A DNA stretch of 64,000 nt from Bacteroidales bacterium UBA1187 (GCA_002309835.1 DBYL01000031.1:34987-98986); one strand, 5' to 3'. Numbered from the stretch's first letter, positions 17,422 to 26,702 are shown. The notes: generated by a model from the sequence alone, not told the origin. Translations and numbers: made by a program.

Positions 17422-18479
17422 GTGTATATCTTCTTATTGATAACCCTCCAAAGGACGAGTGTCAAGGTCGTGGCTAAACCGAAATCGGTCACCAACAAGA
17501 CCCACATATTCCAATTCCGTCCTAAAATTCCTAAACCGATAAAAAGGGCACTCACGCTGAGTAACACGCAAGTGGTCTGTATATGACTTAACCCCGCGCG
17601 CAACAGCAGATGATGGATATGATTCTTATCCGCTTCAAATGGTGAGCGGTGTTGCTTGATACGCGTGGTTCCGACACGCAGCATATCGAAAAGCGGTATC
17701 GTCAGAACACATATAGCGACAGCAGGTGCAGCCTCCATATGCAACCACTCCGGTACTGCCCCATAAGCGTTAATCTCGCAGAAACGGAAGACAAATGCCG
17801 TCAGCAAGTACCCCAATAACAGGCTACCGGAATCGCCCATGAAGATCTTATCCCGTTTGCCGAACACATTATAAATAAAGAACACCGCCAGTACACCGAT
17901 CATGGCAATCGCCGTAGCGGACCAGATACCTTCCCCTGCCAAACCGAAATAGAAGGCAAAGAAGAGACAGTATAAGATACCCAAACCGCTCGCTAATCCG
18001 TCAATTCCGTCAATCAGATTGATGGCATTGATGATGGCGAGCATAACGAAAAGAGACAGCAAATAACTCGCTATGATACCTATCTCTCCGATGCCGAAAA
18101 GGCCGTGCAGATGCGTGATACGTAGGTCTGCAAAAGCAATCAGCGCTATACCCGCCAAGCTCTCGCCAATCAACTTCGCCGTGGGCCGCAGAACCAGCAC
18201 ATCGTCAATGAAACCGACCACCATGATGATAAAAAGACCTATCAGGAAGAAATGGTTCTGATCGATAGGAGTGAACAGCAGATACGTCAGCATAAAACTG
18301 AAGCATATATTCAACCCTCCGATATTCGGGATCTCTCCCTCGTGACTCATTCGCTTATTCGGACGTACCACAAAACCCTTCGCCTTGGCGATGCGAAGGA
18401 CTACCGGCATAAAGAGTGCACCGAGTGCGAAACTCAGGATGCCGATCAGGTAACTATGTCGAATAAGAAAATCTTGCAT
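17415..18479 (-). CDS. WecA/TagO-type undecaprenyl-phosphate sugar-1-phosphate transferase
   Basis: A 354-residue integral membrane protein with about 11 hydrophobic segments. It has the polyprenyl-phosphate transferase motifs: GFIDDVL (Asp pair near residue 90), NLIDGIDGLASG near 155, FMGDSGSLLLGY near 215 and the HIHH motif within DKNHIHHLLL near 290. These enzymes put N-acetylhexosamine-1-phosphate on undecaprenyl phosphate, the first step of O-antigen, enterobacterial common antigen or teichoic acid synthesis. The His-His form is of the WecA rather than MraY type. The ATG overlaps the CapD stop by one base, and the CapD-type dehydratase upstream probably supplies its donor sugar. Confidence 0.92.
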   Translation of the reverse strand: MQDFLIRHSYLIGILSFALGALFMPVVLRIAKAKGFVVRPNKRMSHEGEIPNIGGLNICFSFMLTYLLFTPIDQNHFFLIGLFIIMVVGFIDDVLVLRPTAKLIGESLAGIALIAFADLRITHLHGLFGIGEIGIIASYLLSLFVMLAIINAINLIDGIDGLASGLGILYCLFFAFYFGLAGEGIWSATAIAMIGVLAVFFIYNVFGKRDKIFMGDSGSLLLGYLLTAFVFRFCEINAYGAVPEWLHMEAAPAVAICVLTIPLFDMLRVGTTRIKQHRSPFEADKNHIHHLLLRAGLSHIQTTCVLLSVSALFIGLGILGRNWNMWVLLVTDFGLATTLTLVLWRVINKKIYTC

Positions 18480-20392
18480 TATTGCGGATCCAGTTGCTCG
18501 TAAACGGAGTTCTTACTGATATATTCCGGTACAATCTGCTTCATCAACTTAACGGTCGTGAAGACCTTGTTCTGATGACTCGTCTCAATCAAATCATCGA
18601 TATGTTTGCTGATCTTATCGTAATCAAATTCTCGTACGCGAGCAATCATAATCTTACTGTTGCTCGTTGGCAGCGTCAGCTCTTTCTGATTAAGCAATTC
18701 TTCGTAGAGCTTCTCGCCCGGACGAAGACCGGTAAAGACGATCTGGATATCTTTCTCCGGCGTGTACCCTGCCAAACGAATCATATTCCGAGCCAGATCC
18801 AAAATCTTAACCGGCTTACCCATGTCGAAGACAAAAATCTCACCGCCGTTGCCTAACGTGCTGGCTTCCATCACCAGGCAGCACGCCTCCGGAATCGTCA
18901 TGAAATAGCGAATGATATCCGGGTGCGTTACCGTCACCGGACCGCCGGCCGCAATCTGCTTCTGGAAATACGGAATAACCGAACCGTTGCTGCCTAATAC
19001 ATTGCCGAAACGAGTGGTGATGAACTTCGTGCAATCCGGATTTTTCTTCTGTAACTTATGGAAAAGCGACTGAACGTAGATTTCCGCGATTCGTTTGCTG
19101 GCACCCATGATATTCGTCGGATTAACTGCCTTGTCCGTAGAGATCATCACAAATCGCTCGACTCCATACTTCACCGCCATGTCGGCCATGTTTTTCGTGC
19201 CTAATACGTTCGCTTGAATAGCCTCGTTCGGATAACTCTCCATCAGCGGAACATGCTTATAGGCCGCCGCGTGGTACACTACGTCCGGACGCATCTCGTT
19301 GAAAATCTGCTCGATGCGTTCTCTGTTACGCACGTCAGCAATGATAGGAATAAAACGTGCTTCTGGGAATTGCTTGTGTAGATCCAATGTCAAGTCGTGC
19401 AACGGACTCTCTGCTAACTCCAGCAGCACCGTCGCTTTCGGCTCGTATTTCTGCACCTGACGAACCAACTCGCTACCGATACTTCCGGCCGCGCCACTGA
19501 TGAGCACCACTTTGTCGTGCAGAATACTGCGTACATTATCGGTGTTCACATCAATCTCCGGGCGCTCTAACAAATCCTCAATACGGATGGCATCGATACG
19601 ACCGATACGTTGCGCATCAATATCATTTGTATTCTCCACACTCGTGAAATACGGGGTGGTCAAAATATGAATATTATGGTCGATGAACACCTGCAAGTCC
19701 TTGGCAGGATTGATCTCACGCATCTTCAGCGGAGATACAATCACGTGTTGGATATTCCGCGCTTTCATCCATCTAAACAGTTTCTCGTTCAAGGCCATTA
19801 CCGGCAAACCGGCTACGTCAAAGCCGTGCTCGCTATCCGAGATAAACGCTACCGGACGATAAGGGATGTTTCCGGCCGAGCGAAGCATCTTGGCAATAGA
19901 AACACCGGCATGTTTCGTGCCGTAGATAAGCACCCTCGGACTACCGCTTCCGTATTGCTGCAGCAACTCGCCGAAAGTCTTCACCGCCACGCGGAGCGTG
20001 AATAGAAGTACAAAGGCGATAGGCACATAAATAGCCACAACCGTATTGAAAATAGGATGTCCGCCTGTGGTCCAATCCATGATGAGATTGAAGAATACAA
20101 TAGCCGCTCCGGTCGCGAAATTCGCCAGCAGCACTTTGATCATATCGACAAATGTCGAATAGCGCAGGATGCCCGCGTAAGTGTGGAAAATAAGGAAGGC
20201 GATGGCCTGAACGGTAATGATAATCAGGTATTGCTGCCAAATGGGCAGAACATATCCCCCCATGTGCTTGTAATTGAAATAGTTACTTCCAATCCACGCA
20301 CTCAGCACAAAAGCAATCGTGCATAGCAGCAGATCCAACAATAATACACCCCAACGGGGAAGATAACCAAAATCAAACTTTAGACTTTTCAT
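18479..20392 (-). CDS. CapD/WbpM-type membrane-bound UDP-sugar 4,6-dehydratase
   Basis: A 637-residue protein. Four membrane helices lie in the first 120 residues (LLLDLLLCTIAFVLSAWIG and following). A CoA-binding-like domain with YGTKHAGVSIAKML follows, then an extended short-chain dehydrogenase domain with GAAGSIGSELVRQV near residue 300, YHAAAYKHVPLME, and STDKAVNPTNIMGASKR carrying the catalytic Met/Lys arrangement of this group. Relatives make UDP-4-keto-6-deoxy-HexNAc, the precursor of rare surface sugars. It overlaps UvrA by 20 bases upstream and the WecA-type gene downstream. Dehydratase rather than epimerase activity is by family resemblance. Confidence 0.9.
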   Translation of the reverse strand: MKSLKFDFGYLPRWGVLLLDLLLCTIAFVLSAWIGSNYFNYKHMGGYVLPIWQQYLIIITVQAIAFLIFHTYAGILRYSTFVDMIKVLLANFATGAAIVFFNLIMDWTTGGHPIFNTVVAIYVPIAFVLLFTLRVAVKTFGELLQQYGSGSPRVLIYGTKHAGVSIAKMLRSAGNIPYRPVAFISDSEHGFDVAGLPVMALNEKLFRWMKARNIQHVIVSPLKMREINPAKDLQVFIDHNIHILTTPYFTSVENTNDIDAQRIGRIDAIRIEDLLERPEIDVNTDNVRSILHDKVVLISGAAGSIGSELVRQVQKYEPKATVLLELAESPLHDLTLDLHKQFPEARFIPIIADVRNRERIEQIFNEMRPDVVYHAAAYKHVPLMESYPNEAIQANVLGTKNMADMAVKYGVERFVMISTDKAVNPTNIMGASKRIAEIYVQSLFHKLQKKNPDCTKFITTRFGNVLGSNGSVIPYFQKQIAAGGPVTVTHPDIIRYFMTIPEACCLVMEASTLGNGGEIFVFDMGKPVKILDLARNMIRLAGYTPEKDIQIVFTGLRPGEKLYEELLNQKELTLPTSNSKIMIARVREFDYDKISKHIDDLIETSHQNKVFTTVKLMKQIVPEYISKNSVYEQLDPQ

Positions 20393-23120
20393 GTTGTGAT
20401 TCTATGATTTGGGCAAGATACTTGCCTGTATAACTCTCTTTGCATTGCGCTATTTCTTCCGGCGTGCCGCAACAAACGATCTGTCCGCCTTCTTTGCCGC
20501 CTTCCGGACCTAAGTCTATCACATGGTCCGCAGCTAAGATGACTGCCGGGTTATGCTCGATGATAATCACCGTGTGACCTTTGCTGATCAGTCGATTCAA
20601 TGCCTCCAGCAGTACCTCGATATCTCTGTGATGCAGGCCCGTCGTAGGCTCGTCAAAGACGAAGATCGTCGGCTTGCTGTCCTCTTGTGCCAAGAACGAC
20701 GCTAACTTCACGCGCTGACTCTCGCCGCCCGAAAGGGTACTGCTGCTTTGGCCCAATTGGATATATCCGATACCTACGTCTTGCAGCGGCTTGAGTCGCT
20801 TCACGATCTTCTCGCACTCCGGGTCTTCGCTGAAAAACTCCACCGCTTGGTTCACCGTCATGCATAATATGTCATAAATCGACTTACCGCGGTAGTGCAC
20901 ATCCAGCACATCCTGCTTAAACCGCCTTCCGTGGCATTGCTCGCATTCCAAAACGAGGTCCGCCATAAACTGCATCTCGATCGTGATCGTTCCCTCGCCT
21001 TGACACGTCTCGCATCGACCGCCGGGCGTGTTAAACGAGAAATGCGAAGGAGCAAAACCCAACTGCTTGGCCAAAGCCTGCTCGGCAAAAAGTCTTCGTA
21101 TCTCGTCGTAAGCCTTCAGATATGTCACAGGGTTGCTGCGACTCGAACGACTCAACGGGTTCTGATCCACAAACTCGATGTCTTGCATCAACTGCAAGCT
21201 ACCTCTTAAGTGACCGAAATCACCGGTATGCTCACCGAACATCCCGCCGTAATGTTTCTTCAGGGCAGGGTAGAGCACCTTGCTCACCAGACTCGACTTA
21301 CCGCTACCGCTCACACCCGTCACCACCGTCATCACGTGCAGCGGAAAACGCACCGTCAGGTTCTTCAGGTTGTTCTCGCAAGCGCCTTCTACCTCGATGT
21401 AGTTATTCCAGTGCCGCCTTTGTACGGGGATGTGATAACTGAATAACTCCGGTCGTGGCCTGCCTTCATAAACGACCTCGCCACCCAACCGACCGGCCTT
21501 CGGACCGATCTCGATAATATGGTCCGCAGCAGCGATGATATCCTCATCATGCTCCACAACTACGATTGTGTTCCCTAAGTCCCGCAACTCTTTCAGCACG
21601 TGTATCAACCGCTCCGTGTCGCGTGGATGCAGACCGATCGATGGCTCGTCTAAGACGTATAATGAACCTACCAGACTGCTGCCTAACGATTTCGCTAAGT
21701 TGATACGCTGACTCTCTCCGCCCGATAAGGTGTTGCTCTGACGGTTCAAGGTCAGATAACTCAGTCCCACGTCGTGCATAAATTGCAAACGACTGTTGAT
21801 CTCCGCCAGTAGCATCTCCGCCGTCTGGTGCTCTGTCTCACTTAACTCGATATGCTTAAACCACTCCTGCAGTTCCGACAGCGGCATTGAGCAAAGCTGC
21901 TGGATACTTTTGCCGTTCACCTGCACGTATTCCGCCTCCTTACGCAGGTGTAATCCGTGGCAAACAGGACAAGTCGTGCGACCCTTATAGCGCGCCAATA
22001 ATACTTTGTATTGTAATCGGTTGTATTGCTGACTTTCCAACTCATGGAAGAAGTCATTCAACCCGCGGAAATATGCATTGCCTTTCCATATAAGCAACTT
22101 CTGCTCTTGCGTCAGCGCATAAAATGGTGTGTGGATCGGGAAATCGAATTTCGCAGCATTGTATACTAGCGCATCCTGCCATTCTTTCATCCGCTCGCCC
22201 TGCCAGCAGGCTATCGCTTGCTCATAAATCGACTTCGACTTGTCGGGCACCACAAGGTCCGGATCTATACCCGTCACGATACCTATGCCCTTGCACTCCG
22301 GACACGCACCTATCGGGTTGTTGAAATCAAACAAGTGCTCACTCGGCTCAATAAATTGTATCCCGTCCGCCTCAAAGCGCTCCGAGAAAACCTTCTCGTG
22401 CTTATCTACCCATATACGGCATTCGCCTTGTCCTTCAAAGAACGCCGTCTGCACGCTGTCGGCGAAGCGGTTACTTGTTGCCTGCTCTTTATCTACGATG
22501 ATACGGTCGACTAACAGATACGCCTCATGCCCTTCTACTTCTTTCCACGTCTGGTCGTCCAGCCGCACTGTGTCGCCATCCACCAGCAACCGACTGAACC
22601 CCTGACTCTGCCAAACAGCCAACTGCTCTTTGAGCGTCCTGTTCTCGGGCAGTATAATCGGACTCAACAGATACAGTCGCGTACCTTTCGGCTGACTCTC
22701 CATATACGCCACGACATCCCGGATGGTGTTCTTCTTCACCTCCTGCCCGCTCACGGGCGAGTACGTCTTTCCTATGCGCGCGTACAATAGTTTCAAATAG
22801 TCGTAGATCTCCGTCACGGTTCCTACCGTTGAACGCGGGTTACGACTGCTTACTTTCTGCTGAATAGCGATAGCAGGAGGAATACCTTCTATCTTCTCGA
22901 CATCCGGTTTCTGCATCCTGCCCATGAACTGACGGGCATAGGCGCTGAGGCTCTCTACATAACGACGCTGCCCCTCGGCATAGAGCGTGTCAAACGCCAG
23001 CGAACTCTTGCCGCTGCCGCTCACACCCGTCACCACAACCAACTTGTTACGCGGTATATCTACCGACACATGTTTCAAGTTGTGCGTGTCCGCCCCTTCT
23101 ATGCGTATCACTTCCTGCAC
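20373..23120 (-). CDS. uvrA: Excinuclease ABC subunit A
   Basis: A 915-residue UvrA. Two ABC ATPase halves each have Walker A GVSGSGKSS (near residues 32 and 600) and ABC signatures LSGGESQRINLAKSLG and LSGGESQRVKLASFLA. Zinc-finger cysteine pairs appear as CPECKGIG, CPVCHGL and CETCQGEG...CEQCHGRR. The UvrB-interacting insert after the first Walker region is present (about 130-230), so this is not the short UvrA2 type, although the total is slightly shorter than the usual 940. It finds bulky DNA lesions and loads UvrB. It overlaps the HU-LysM gene upstream by 13 bases and the CapD gene downstream, an unusual place for a repair gene. Confidence 0.96.
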   Translation of the reverse strand: MQEVIRIEGADTHNLKHVSVDIPRNKLVVVTGVSGSGKSSLAFDTLYAEGQRRYVESLSAYARQFMGRMQKPDVEKIEGIPPAIAIQQKVSSRNPRSTVGTVTEIYDYLKLLYARIGKTYSPVSGQEVKKNTIRDVVAYMESQPKGTRLYLLSPIILPENRTLKEQLAVWQSQGFSRLLVDGDTVRLDDQTWKEVEGHEAYLLVDRIIVDKEQATSNRFADSVQTAFFEGQGECRIWVDKHEKVFSERFEADGIQFIEPSEHLFDFNNPIGACPECKGIGIVTGIDPDLVVPDKSKSIYEQAIACWQGERMKEWQDALVYNAAKFDFPIHTPFYALTQEQKLLIWKGNAYFRGLNDFFHELESQQYNRLQYKVLLARYKGRTTCPVCHGLHLRKEAEYVQVNGKSIQQLCSMPLSELQEWFKHIELSETEHQTAEMLLAEINSRLQFMHDVGLSYLTLNRQSNTLSGGESQRINLAKSLGSSLVGSLYVLDEPSIGLHPRDTERLIHVLKELRDLGNTIVVVEHDEDIIAAADHIIEIGPKAGRLGGEVVYEGRPRPELFSYHIPVQRRHWNNYIEVEGACENNLKNLTVRFPLHVMTVVTGVSGSGKSSLVSKVLYPALKKHYGGMFGEHTGDFGHLRGSLQLMQDIEFVDQNPLSRSSRSNPVTYLKAYDEIRRLFAEQALAKQLGFAPSHFSFNTPGGRCETCQGEGTITIEMQFMADLVLECEQCHGRRFKQDVLDVHYRGKSIYDILCMTVNQAVEFFSEDPECEKIVKRLKPLQDVGIGYIQLGQSSSTLSGGESQRVKLASFLAQEDSKPTIFVFDEPTTGLHHRDIEVLLEALNRLISKGHTVIIIEHNPAVILAADHVIDLGPEGGKEGGQIVCCGTPEEIAQCKESYTGKYLAQIIESQHEKSKV

Positions 23121-24316
23121 GCTGCTTCTGCCTCTCTCCTCAACCGCTCCAACGCAATTCTCGTACTCTCGATAGTCGTATCTTTCTGCGCTGCCGTCAA
23201 TTTCGGCACACGAATAGGCGTACCAACCTCAATCTTACTCGGGTTGGAGATATGATCCTTGTTCGCGTCATACAGATACGGCCAATAGGCCTTGTCTCCA
23301 TAGAAACGCTTCGCCATCCATGTCAATCGACTGGCCTCATGCATCGGCTCGATAGTAATCAACTCCTCATAGATATTCGCTTCAGGAGTCACTTGCTCCT
23401 CGCTCTCTTCCGAGCATGCCAGGAACTCTGCCAGTACTTGCTCTTCCGTCAACTCCCCTTCTTCTGCGTCAGCAGCCACAGCAGCCTCTGTCGACTCCGT
23501 TGCTGCTACTTGCTCCGTCGGTGCAGGATTGCCTTGCAGGAACGACTCAATCCAACCGCTCAACTGGTGACGAAGGAAGAAATAACCAACCAGCAGCAAC
23601 AGCAACAATATAACCACACAAATCAATGTATCACGAACGAAATGATACTTCTTCTCTTTCTTCTTCGGCTCTTCTGGCTTAGCAGGCTCTTCCGGTTTCA
23701 CCTCAACCACCGGCTCCGGCTCTTTCACTGGTTCCGGTTCTTTAATCGGTTCCGGCTCCCTTACCGGCTCCTCTACTACGGGTTCCGGCTCGGGCTCTTT
23801 AATTGGCTCTGGTTCATTCACCGGTTCCGGCTCTGGTATTACTTCCTCCTTCCCTTCAGGGAGGGTCGGGGTAGGCTTCTCTTCCGCCTTCGGGCTCTGT
23901 CCCAACTCACCCAGGATATCCACGATCTCCTCGGCCTGGCTGCCTAACTTCTTCAGCGGATCTGTATCGTGCATAAAATCACGATCATCTCCCTTCCCTT
24001 CAGGGAGGGGCTGGGGGTAGGCTTCTCCCACTTTCTCCACCAACTCTTTCACACTCGCCTCGGGCACAAAAGCGATCTTGTTATATCCTTCGATAGTGAT
24101 AGCCTCTCCGGTAGCTACGTTCACACTCTTGCGCGGCGCTACAGCCTGCAATTTGAACATGCCTAAACCGTTGACTTTCACCTGTTTGTCACTCTTCAAC
24201 GCCTCAACGATCTGTGCGTTCAAAGCATTGAGAAACGTATTCGCTTCTTTCTCACTCACACCTGCCCGACTCGCCAACGCACGGCGTAACTCGGTCCAAC
24301 TAAGTTTCTCTGCCAT
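23108..24316 (-). CDS. HU-domain / transmembrane / LysM fusion protein
   Basis: A 402-residue protein in four parts. Residues 1-95 are an HU/IHF-like DNA-binding fold (VSEKEANTFLNAL, VKVNGLGMFKL). Residues 100-222 are a low-complexity linker with many Glu-Pro repeats and two palindrome-encoded inserts (PQPLPEGKG, PTPTLPEGK). Residues 229-248 are a single membrane helix (LICVVILLLLLLVGYFF). The region about 322-373 is LysM-like (RLTWMAKRFYG, YWPYLYDANKD, IEVGTPIRVPKL). The positive-inside rule puts HU in the cytoplasm and LysM in the periplasm, so the protein may link nucleoid and cell wall. It lies 3 bases after a free-standing HU gene and overlaps uvrA. Its true role is unknown. Confidence 0.8.
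   Translation of the reverse strand: MAEKLSWTELRRALASRAGVSEKEANTFLNALNAQIVEALKSDKQVKVNGLGMFKLQAVAPRKSVNVATGEAITIEGYNKIAFVPEASVKELVEKVGEAYPQPLPEGKGDDRDFMHDTDPLKKLGSQAEEIVDILGELGQSPKAEEKPTPTLPEGKEEVIPEPEPVNEPEPIKEPEPEPVVEEPVREPEPIKEPEPVKEPEPVVEVKPEEPAKPEEPKKKEKKYHFVRDTLICVVILLLLLLVGYFFLRHQLSGWIESFLQGNPAPTEQVAATESTEAAVAADAEEGELTEEQVLAEFLACSEESEEQVTPEANIYEELITIEPMHEASRLTWMAKRFYGDKAYWPYLYDANKDHISNPSKIEVGTPIRVPKLTAAQKDTTIESTRIALERLRREAEAACRK
23850..23875 (-). repeat. Intragenic GC palindrome, copy 2
   Basis: TTCCCTTCAGGGAGGG followed by TCGGGGTAGG inside the HU-LysM gene. It encodes PTPTLPEGK in the Glu-Pro linker. Confidence 0.85.
23990..24022 (-). repeat. Intragenic GC palindrome, copy 3
   Basis: TCCCTTCCCTTCAGGGAGGG followed by GCTGGGGGTAGGC, the second copy inside the HU-LysM gene, 115 bases from copy 2. 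It encodes YPQPLPEGKG at the end of the HU domain. Confidence 0.85.
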
Positions 24317-24319
24317 GGC

Positions 24320-24598
24320 TTAGATCTTTTTAAGTTCGTCTTTTAAGTTATCTACTGGACGAAAAACCAACTGGTTCTTACTCGGCACTTCCGTCCGCTC
24401 TCCTGTCTTGGGGTGCACAATGACGCGGGCCTGTTTGGCCTTCAACTCCAATGCACCAAAACCCTGCAACTGCACTGCCTTACCGGCCATCAGGGTTTCG
24501 CGAAGGATGGCATTGCTCGTCGAGAGCAACATCTCCACCTGCTTCTTACTCTGACCGGTCGCTTCTGCTATCCGGCCAATCAATTCTTTCGTTAACAT
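24320..24598 (-). CDS. HU/IHF family DNA-binding protein
   Basis: A 92-residue HU-fold protein: MLTKELIGRIAEATGQSKKQVEMLL forms the dimerising helices, VQLQGFGALELKAKQARVIV the beta arms, and HPKTGERTEVPSKNQLVFRP the segment that wraps DNA. The usual arm-tip Pro is within VPSKN. HU proteins bend and compact DNA without strong sequence preference. It lies just upstream of the HU-LysM gene, separated by 3 bases, so soluble and membrane-anchored HU forms are expressed together and might form mixed dimers (inference). Confidence 0.9.
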   Translation of the reverse strand: MLTKELIGRIAEATGQSKKQVEMLLSTSNAILRETLMAGKAVQLQGFGALELKAKQARVIVHPKTGERTEVPSKNQLVFRPVDNLKDELKKI

Positions 24599-24635
24599 AG
24601 TATATTCGTTTTTCTTCTCTCTTCTCTTCCTCTTC

Positions 24636-24691
24636 GGCTTAGACTTATACCCTCTCGGAGGCGTGTTTTGTCGAAGGGGTGCAGCTAAGCC
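24636..24691 (-). other. Possible small hairpin between rimO and the HU gene
   Basis: GGCTTAG (24636-24642) and CTAAGCC (24685-24691) are perfect complements enclosing a 42-base loop with an inner CCTC/GAGG pair. It starts directly after the rimO stop. There is no T run, so it is not a standard terminator; it could be a processing site. Confidence 0.3.
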
Positions 24692-26173
24692 TTACTCTAT
24701 CTTTGCGTATAAATCAAAGTCTTCTGCCTTCGTGATCTTCACGTCATAGAAATTTCCAATCTCCAATTTCCAATCTCCAATCTTTTCTATCATCACCTCG
24801 CAATCCACCTCAGGACTGTCGTATTGCGTCCTGCCGATGAAGTAATCTCCTTCCTCACGGTCGATAATCACCCGCTCTGTCTTACCCACAAACTTCGCCA
24901 TCAACTCCCCGCTTATCTCCTGCTGGATGGCCATCAACTCCGATGCCCGCGCGTCCTTCACCTCTTGTGGCACATCATCCTTATAGTGTTTGTTCGCGTA
25001 CGTACCTTCCTCGTCCGAATAAGCGAAACAACCCATCCGCTCAAATCGCATTTCTTTCACCCACGCCTTCAACTCTTCAAAATCCTCTTCCGTCTCACCC
25101 GGATGGCCAACCAACAGCGTCGTCCTGATACAAATACCCGGCACGCGTTCACGTATCTTCTTAATCAACGCATCTTGTTCCGCTCGCGTGATATGCCTCC
25201 GCATCAAATCCAACATATGGTCCGTGCAATGTTGCAACGCGATATCGAGGTACTTACATACATTCTTATGCTTGGCCATCACGTCCAGCAACCCCTCTGG
25301 AAAATCCGTAGGATAAGCGTAATGCAGTCGTATCCATTCAACCCCTGGCACTTGTGCTATCTCATCTATCAACTCCGGCAACAGATGCCTGCTTCCATTC
25401 ACCCATTCACCCTTTAAATCAAGCCCATAACTTGATAAATCCTGTGCAATCACATTCAACTCCTTCACGCCTTGACTAACCAGCCATCTTACTTCCGCCA
25501 ATATCTCCTCCTTCGGCCGGCTCGTGTGTCTACCCGTAATCAACGGAATCGCGCAATACGAACACATCCTGTTGCACCCCTCACTTATCTTCAAATACGC
25601 GTAATGCTTCGGTGTCGTCAAATGTCTCTCATATCCCTCGCAACTTTGCCTCTTTCCGCCTTCTTGTTTTCTCTCGCAACTTAGGCTCTCTCCCTTCTCT
25701 TGTTCCCTCTCATATGCTTCCGGCAAGCGCGTGTCCTCACTCAAAAACGTTCTTTTGCGGTTTGGGTCCGCAAAAGCACGAGTACGGGGCAGTACGTTTT
25801 TTGCTGAGGATGGAGCGCTTACTAAATACTCAACCATCCCCATAAAATCAAACTTGCCATAATACGCATCCACCTCAGGCAACTCCGCCTCCAACTCCGC
25901 GCGGTACCGCTCACTCAAGCACCCCATGACAATCAGCTTTCCCAACTGTCCTCTCTTCTTCCGCTCGGCCATCTGAAGGATCATGTTGATGCTCTCCTCT
26001 TTGGCGTCACCGATAAACCCGCAGGTGTTGATCACACATATCTCCCCCTTCGGTTTCTCCGGATCATGCACACACTTCCACCCGACAGCCTCCAACTGCC
26101 TCATCACTCTCTCCGCATCCACCAGATTCTTCGAGCACCCAAGTGTTATAAAATCAACAACTCCCTTTTGCAT
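24692..26173 (-). CDS. rimO: Ribosomal protein S12 methylthiotransferase RimO
   Basis: A 493-residue radical-SAM enzyme. An N-terminal UPF0004 domain (FITLGCSKNLVDAE, VINTCGFIGDAKEES) carries the first cluster cysteines. The radical-SAM motif is GCNRMCSYCAIP near residue 210, and a TRAM-like end follows. RimO adds a methylthio group to an aspartate of S12. The family is usually about 430-440 residues. The extra length is mainly an insert of about 45 residues (about 145-190; Glu/Arg/Lys/Ser-rich) between the two domains, encoded by repeated words at 25637-25712, plus a short word-like repeat at 24751-24784 in the TRAM region. It appears to be first in the long minus-strand run. Confidence 0.93.
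   Translation of the reverse strand: MQKGVVDFITLGCSKNLVDAERVMRQLEAVGWKCVHDPEKPKGEICVINTCGFIGDAKEESINMILQMAERKKRGQLGKLIVMGCLSERYRAELEAELPEVDAYYGKFDFMGMVEYLVSAPSSAKNVLPRTRAFADPNRKRTFLSEDTRLPEAYEREQEKGESLSCERKQEGGKRQSCEGYERHLTTPKHYAYLKISEGCNRMCSYCAIPLITGRHTSRPKEEILAEVRWLVSQGVKELNVIAQDLSSYGLDLKGEWVNGSRHLLPELIDEIAQVPGVEWIRLHYAYPTDFPEGLLDVMAKHKNVCKYLDIALQHCTDHMLDLMRRHITRAEQDALIKKIRERVPGICIRTTLLVGHPGETEEDFEELKAWVKEMRFERMGCFAYSDEEGTYANKHYKDDVPQEVKDARASELMAIQQEISGELMAKFVGKTERVIIDREEGDYFIGRTQYDSPEVDCEVMIEKIGDWKLEIGNFYDVKITKAEDFDLYAKIE
24751..24784 (-). repeat. Word-like repeat inside rimO (CCAATCTCCAATTT family)
   Basis: AATTTCCAATCTCCAATTTC followed by CAATCTCCAATC, encoding KIGDWKLEIGNF near the C terminus. 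The same words, inverted, occur in the trmN6-like gene at 52150-52190. Confidence 0.8.
25637..25712 (-). repeat. Repeated CTCGCAACTT words inside rimO
   Basis: CTCGCAACTT occurs twice (near 25637 and 25674) within a pyrimidine-rich stretch encoding Glu/Lys/Ser/Cys-rich repeats (SLSCERKQEGG, RQSCEGYER). It forms the extra loop of this RimO. Confidence 0.7.
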
Positions 26174-26234
26174 TTTTCTCTCTTTATTTCCCCGCTCGTC
26201 GGGGATGTCTCCCCTTGCCGCGTGGCGCTCCCTT

Positions 26235-26675
26235 CTAAAACATATACATCGTCCCGTCGGCGTCTAAATAGTAATGTTCCGATTGGTCATTGACGGGTTG
26301 AAAATTGTACAACACTCCGATCTTCTTGCCCGTTAACCGCATATAGTTCCATAATTGTTGCCGATGTTCTAAGCATAATTTTTCCACGGCTTTACATTCA
26401 ACAATTATCTCATCCTCTACTAAAAAATCCAGATAGTGCTTATGCTCAATCCGTTTGCCATGATAGGTTATTCCAAAGGAATATTCTTTCTGGTAGTTGA
26501 TGTGTTGCTCGTCAAATAGTATCCTCAACGCCTCCTGGTACATATATTCATTTAGGAATGGTCCTAATTCTTTATGTACGGTTGAACAGCATCCGTTTAC
26601 GGCATAACATTTCTTCTTTAATCCTTCCAGCCATTCGGGATGTGTATCAATGATGCGTTTTAAATTATATTGCAT
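26235..26675 (-). CDS. GxxExxY family protein, putative PD-(D/E)XK nuclease fold
   Basis: A 146-residue protein with the GxxExxY signature in the form GPFLNEYMYQEALRILF and, further on, YLDFLVEDEIIVECKAVEKL, the D...ExK arrangement of the PD-(D/E)XK nuclease superfamily. It ends VLYNFQPVNDQSEHYYL. Family members are widespread in Bacteroidetes and their role is unproven. Expression direction is leftward. The space upstream (26676-26890) holds no other gene and is filled by copy 1 of the structured repeat described below, which then abuts the recQ stop. No promoter was seen. Confidence 0.85.
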   Translation of the reverse strand: MQYNLKRIIDTHPEWLEGLKKKCYAVNGCCSTVHKELGPFLNEYMYQEALRILFDEQHINYQKEYSFGITYHGKRIEHKHYLDFLVEDEIIVECKAVEKLCLEHRQQLWNYMRLTGKKIGVLYNFQPVNDQSEHYYLDADGTMYMF

Positions 26676-26702
26676 GGCTTACTATTTGTATTAGCAGGGC
26701 AA

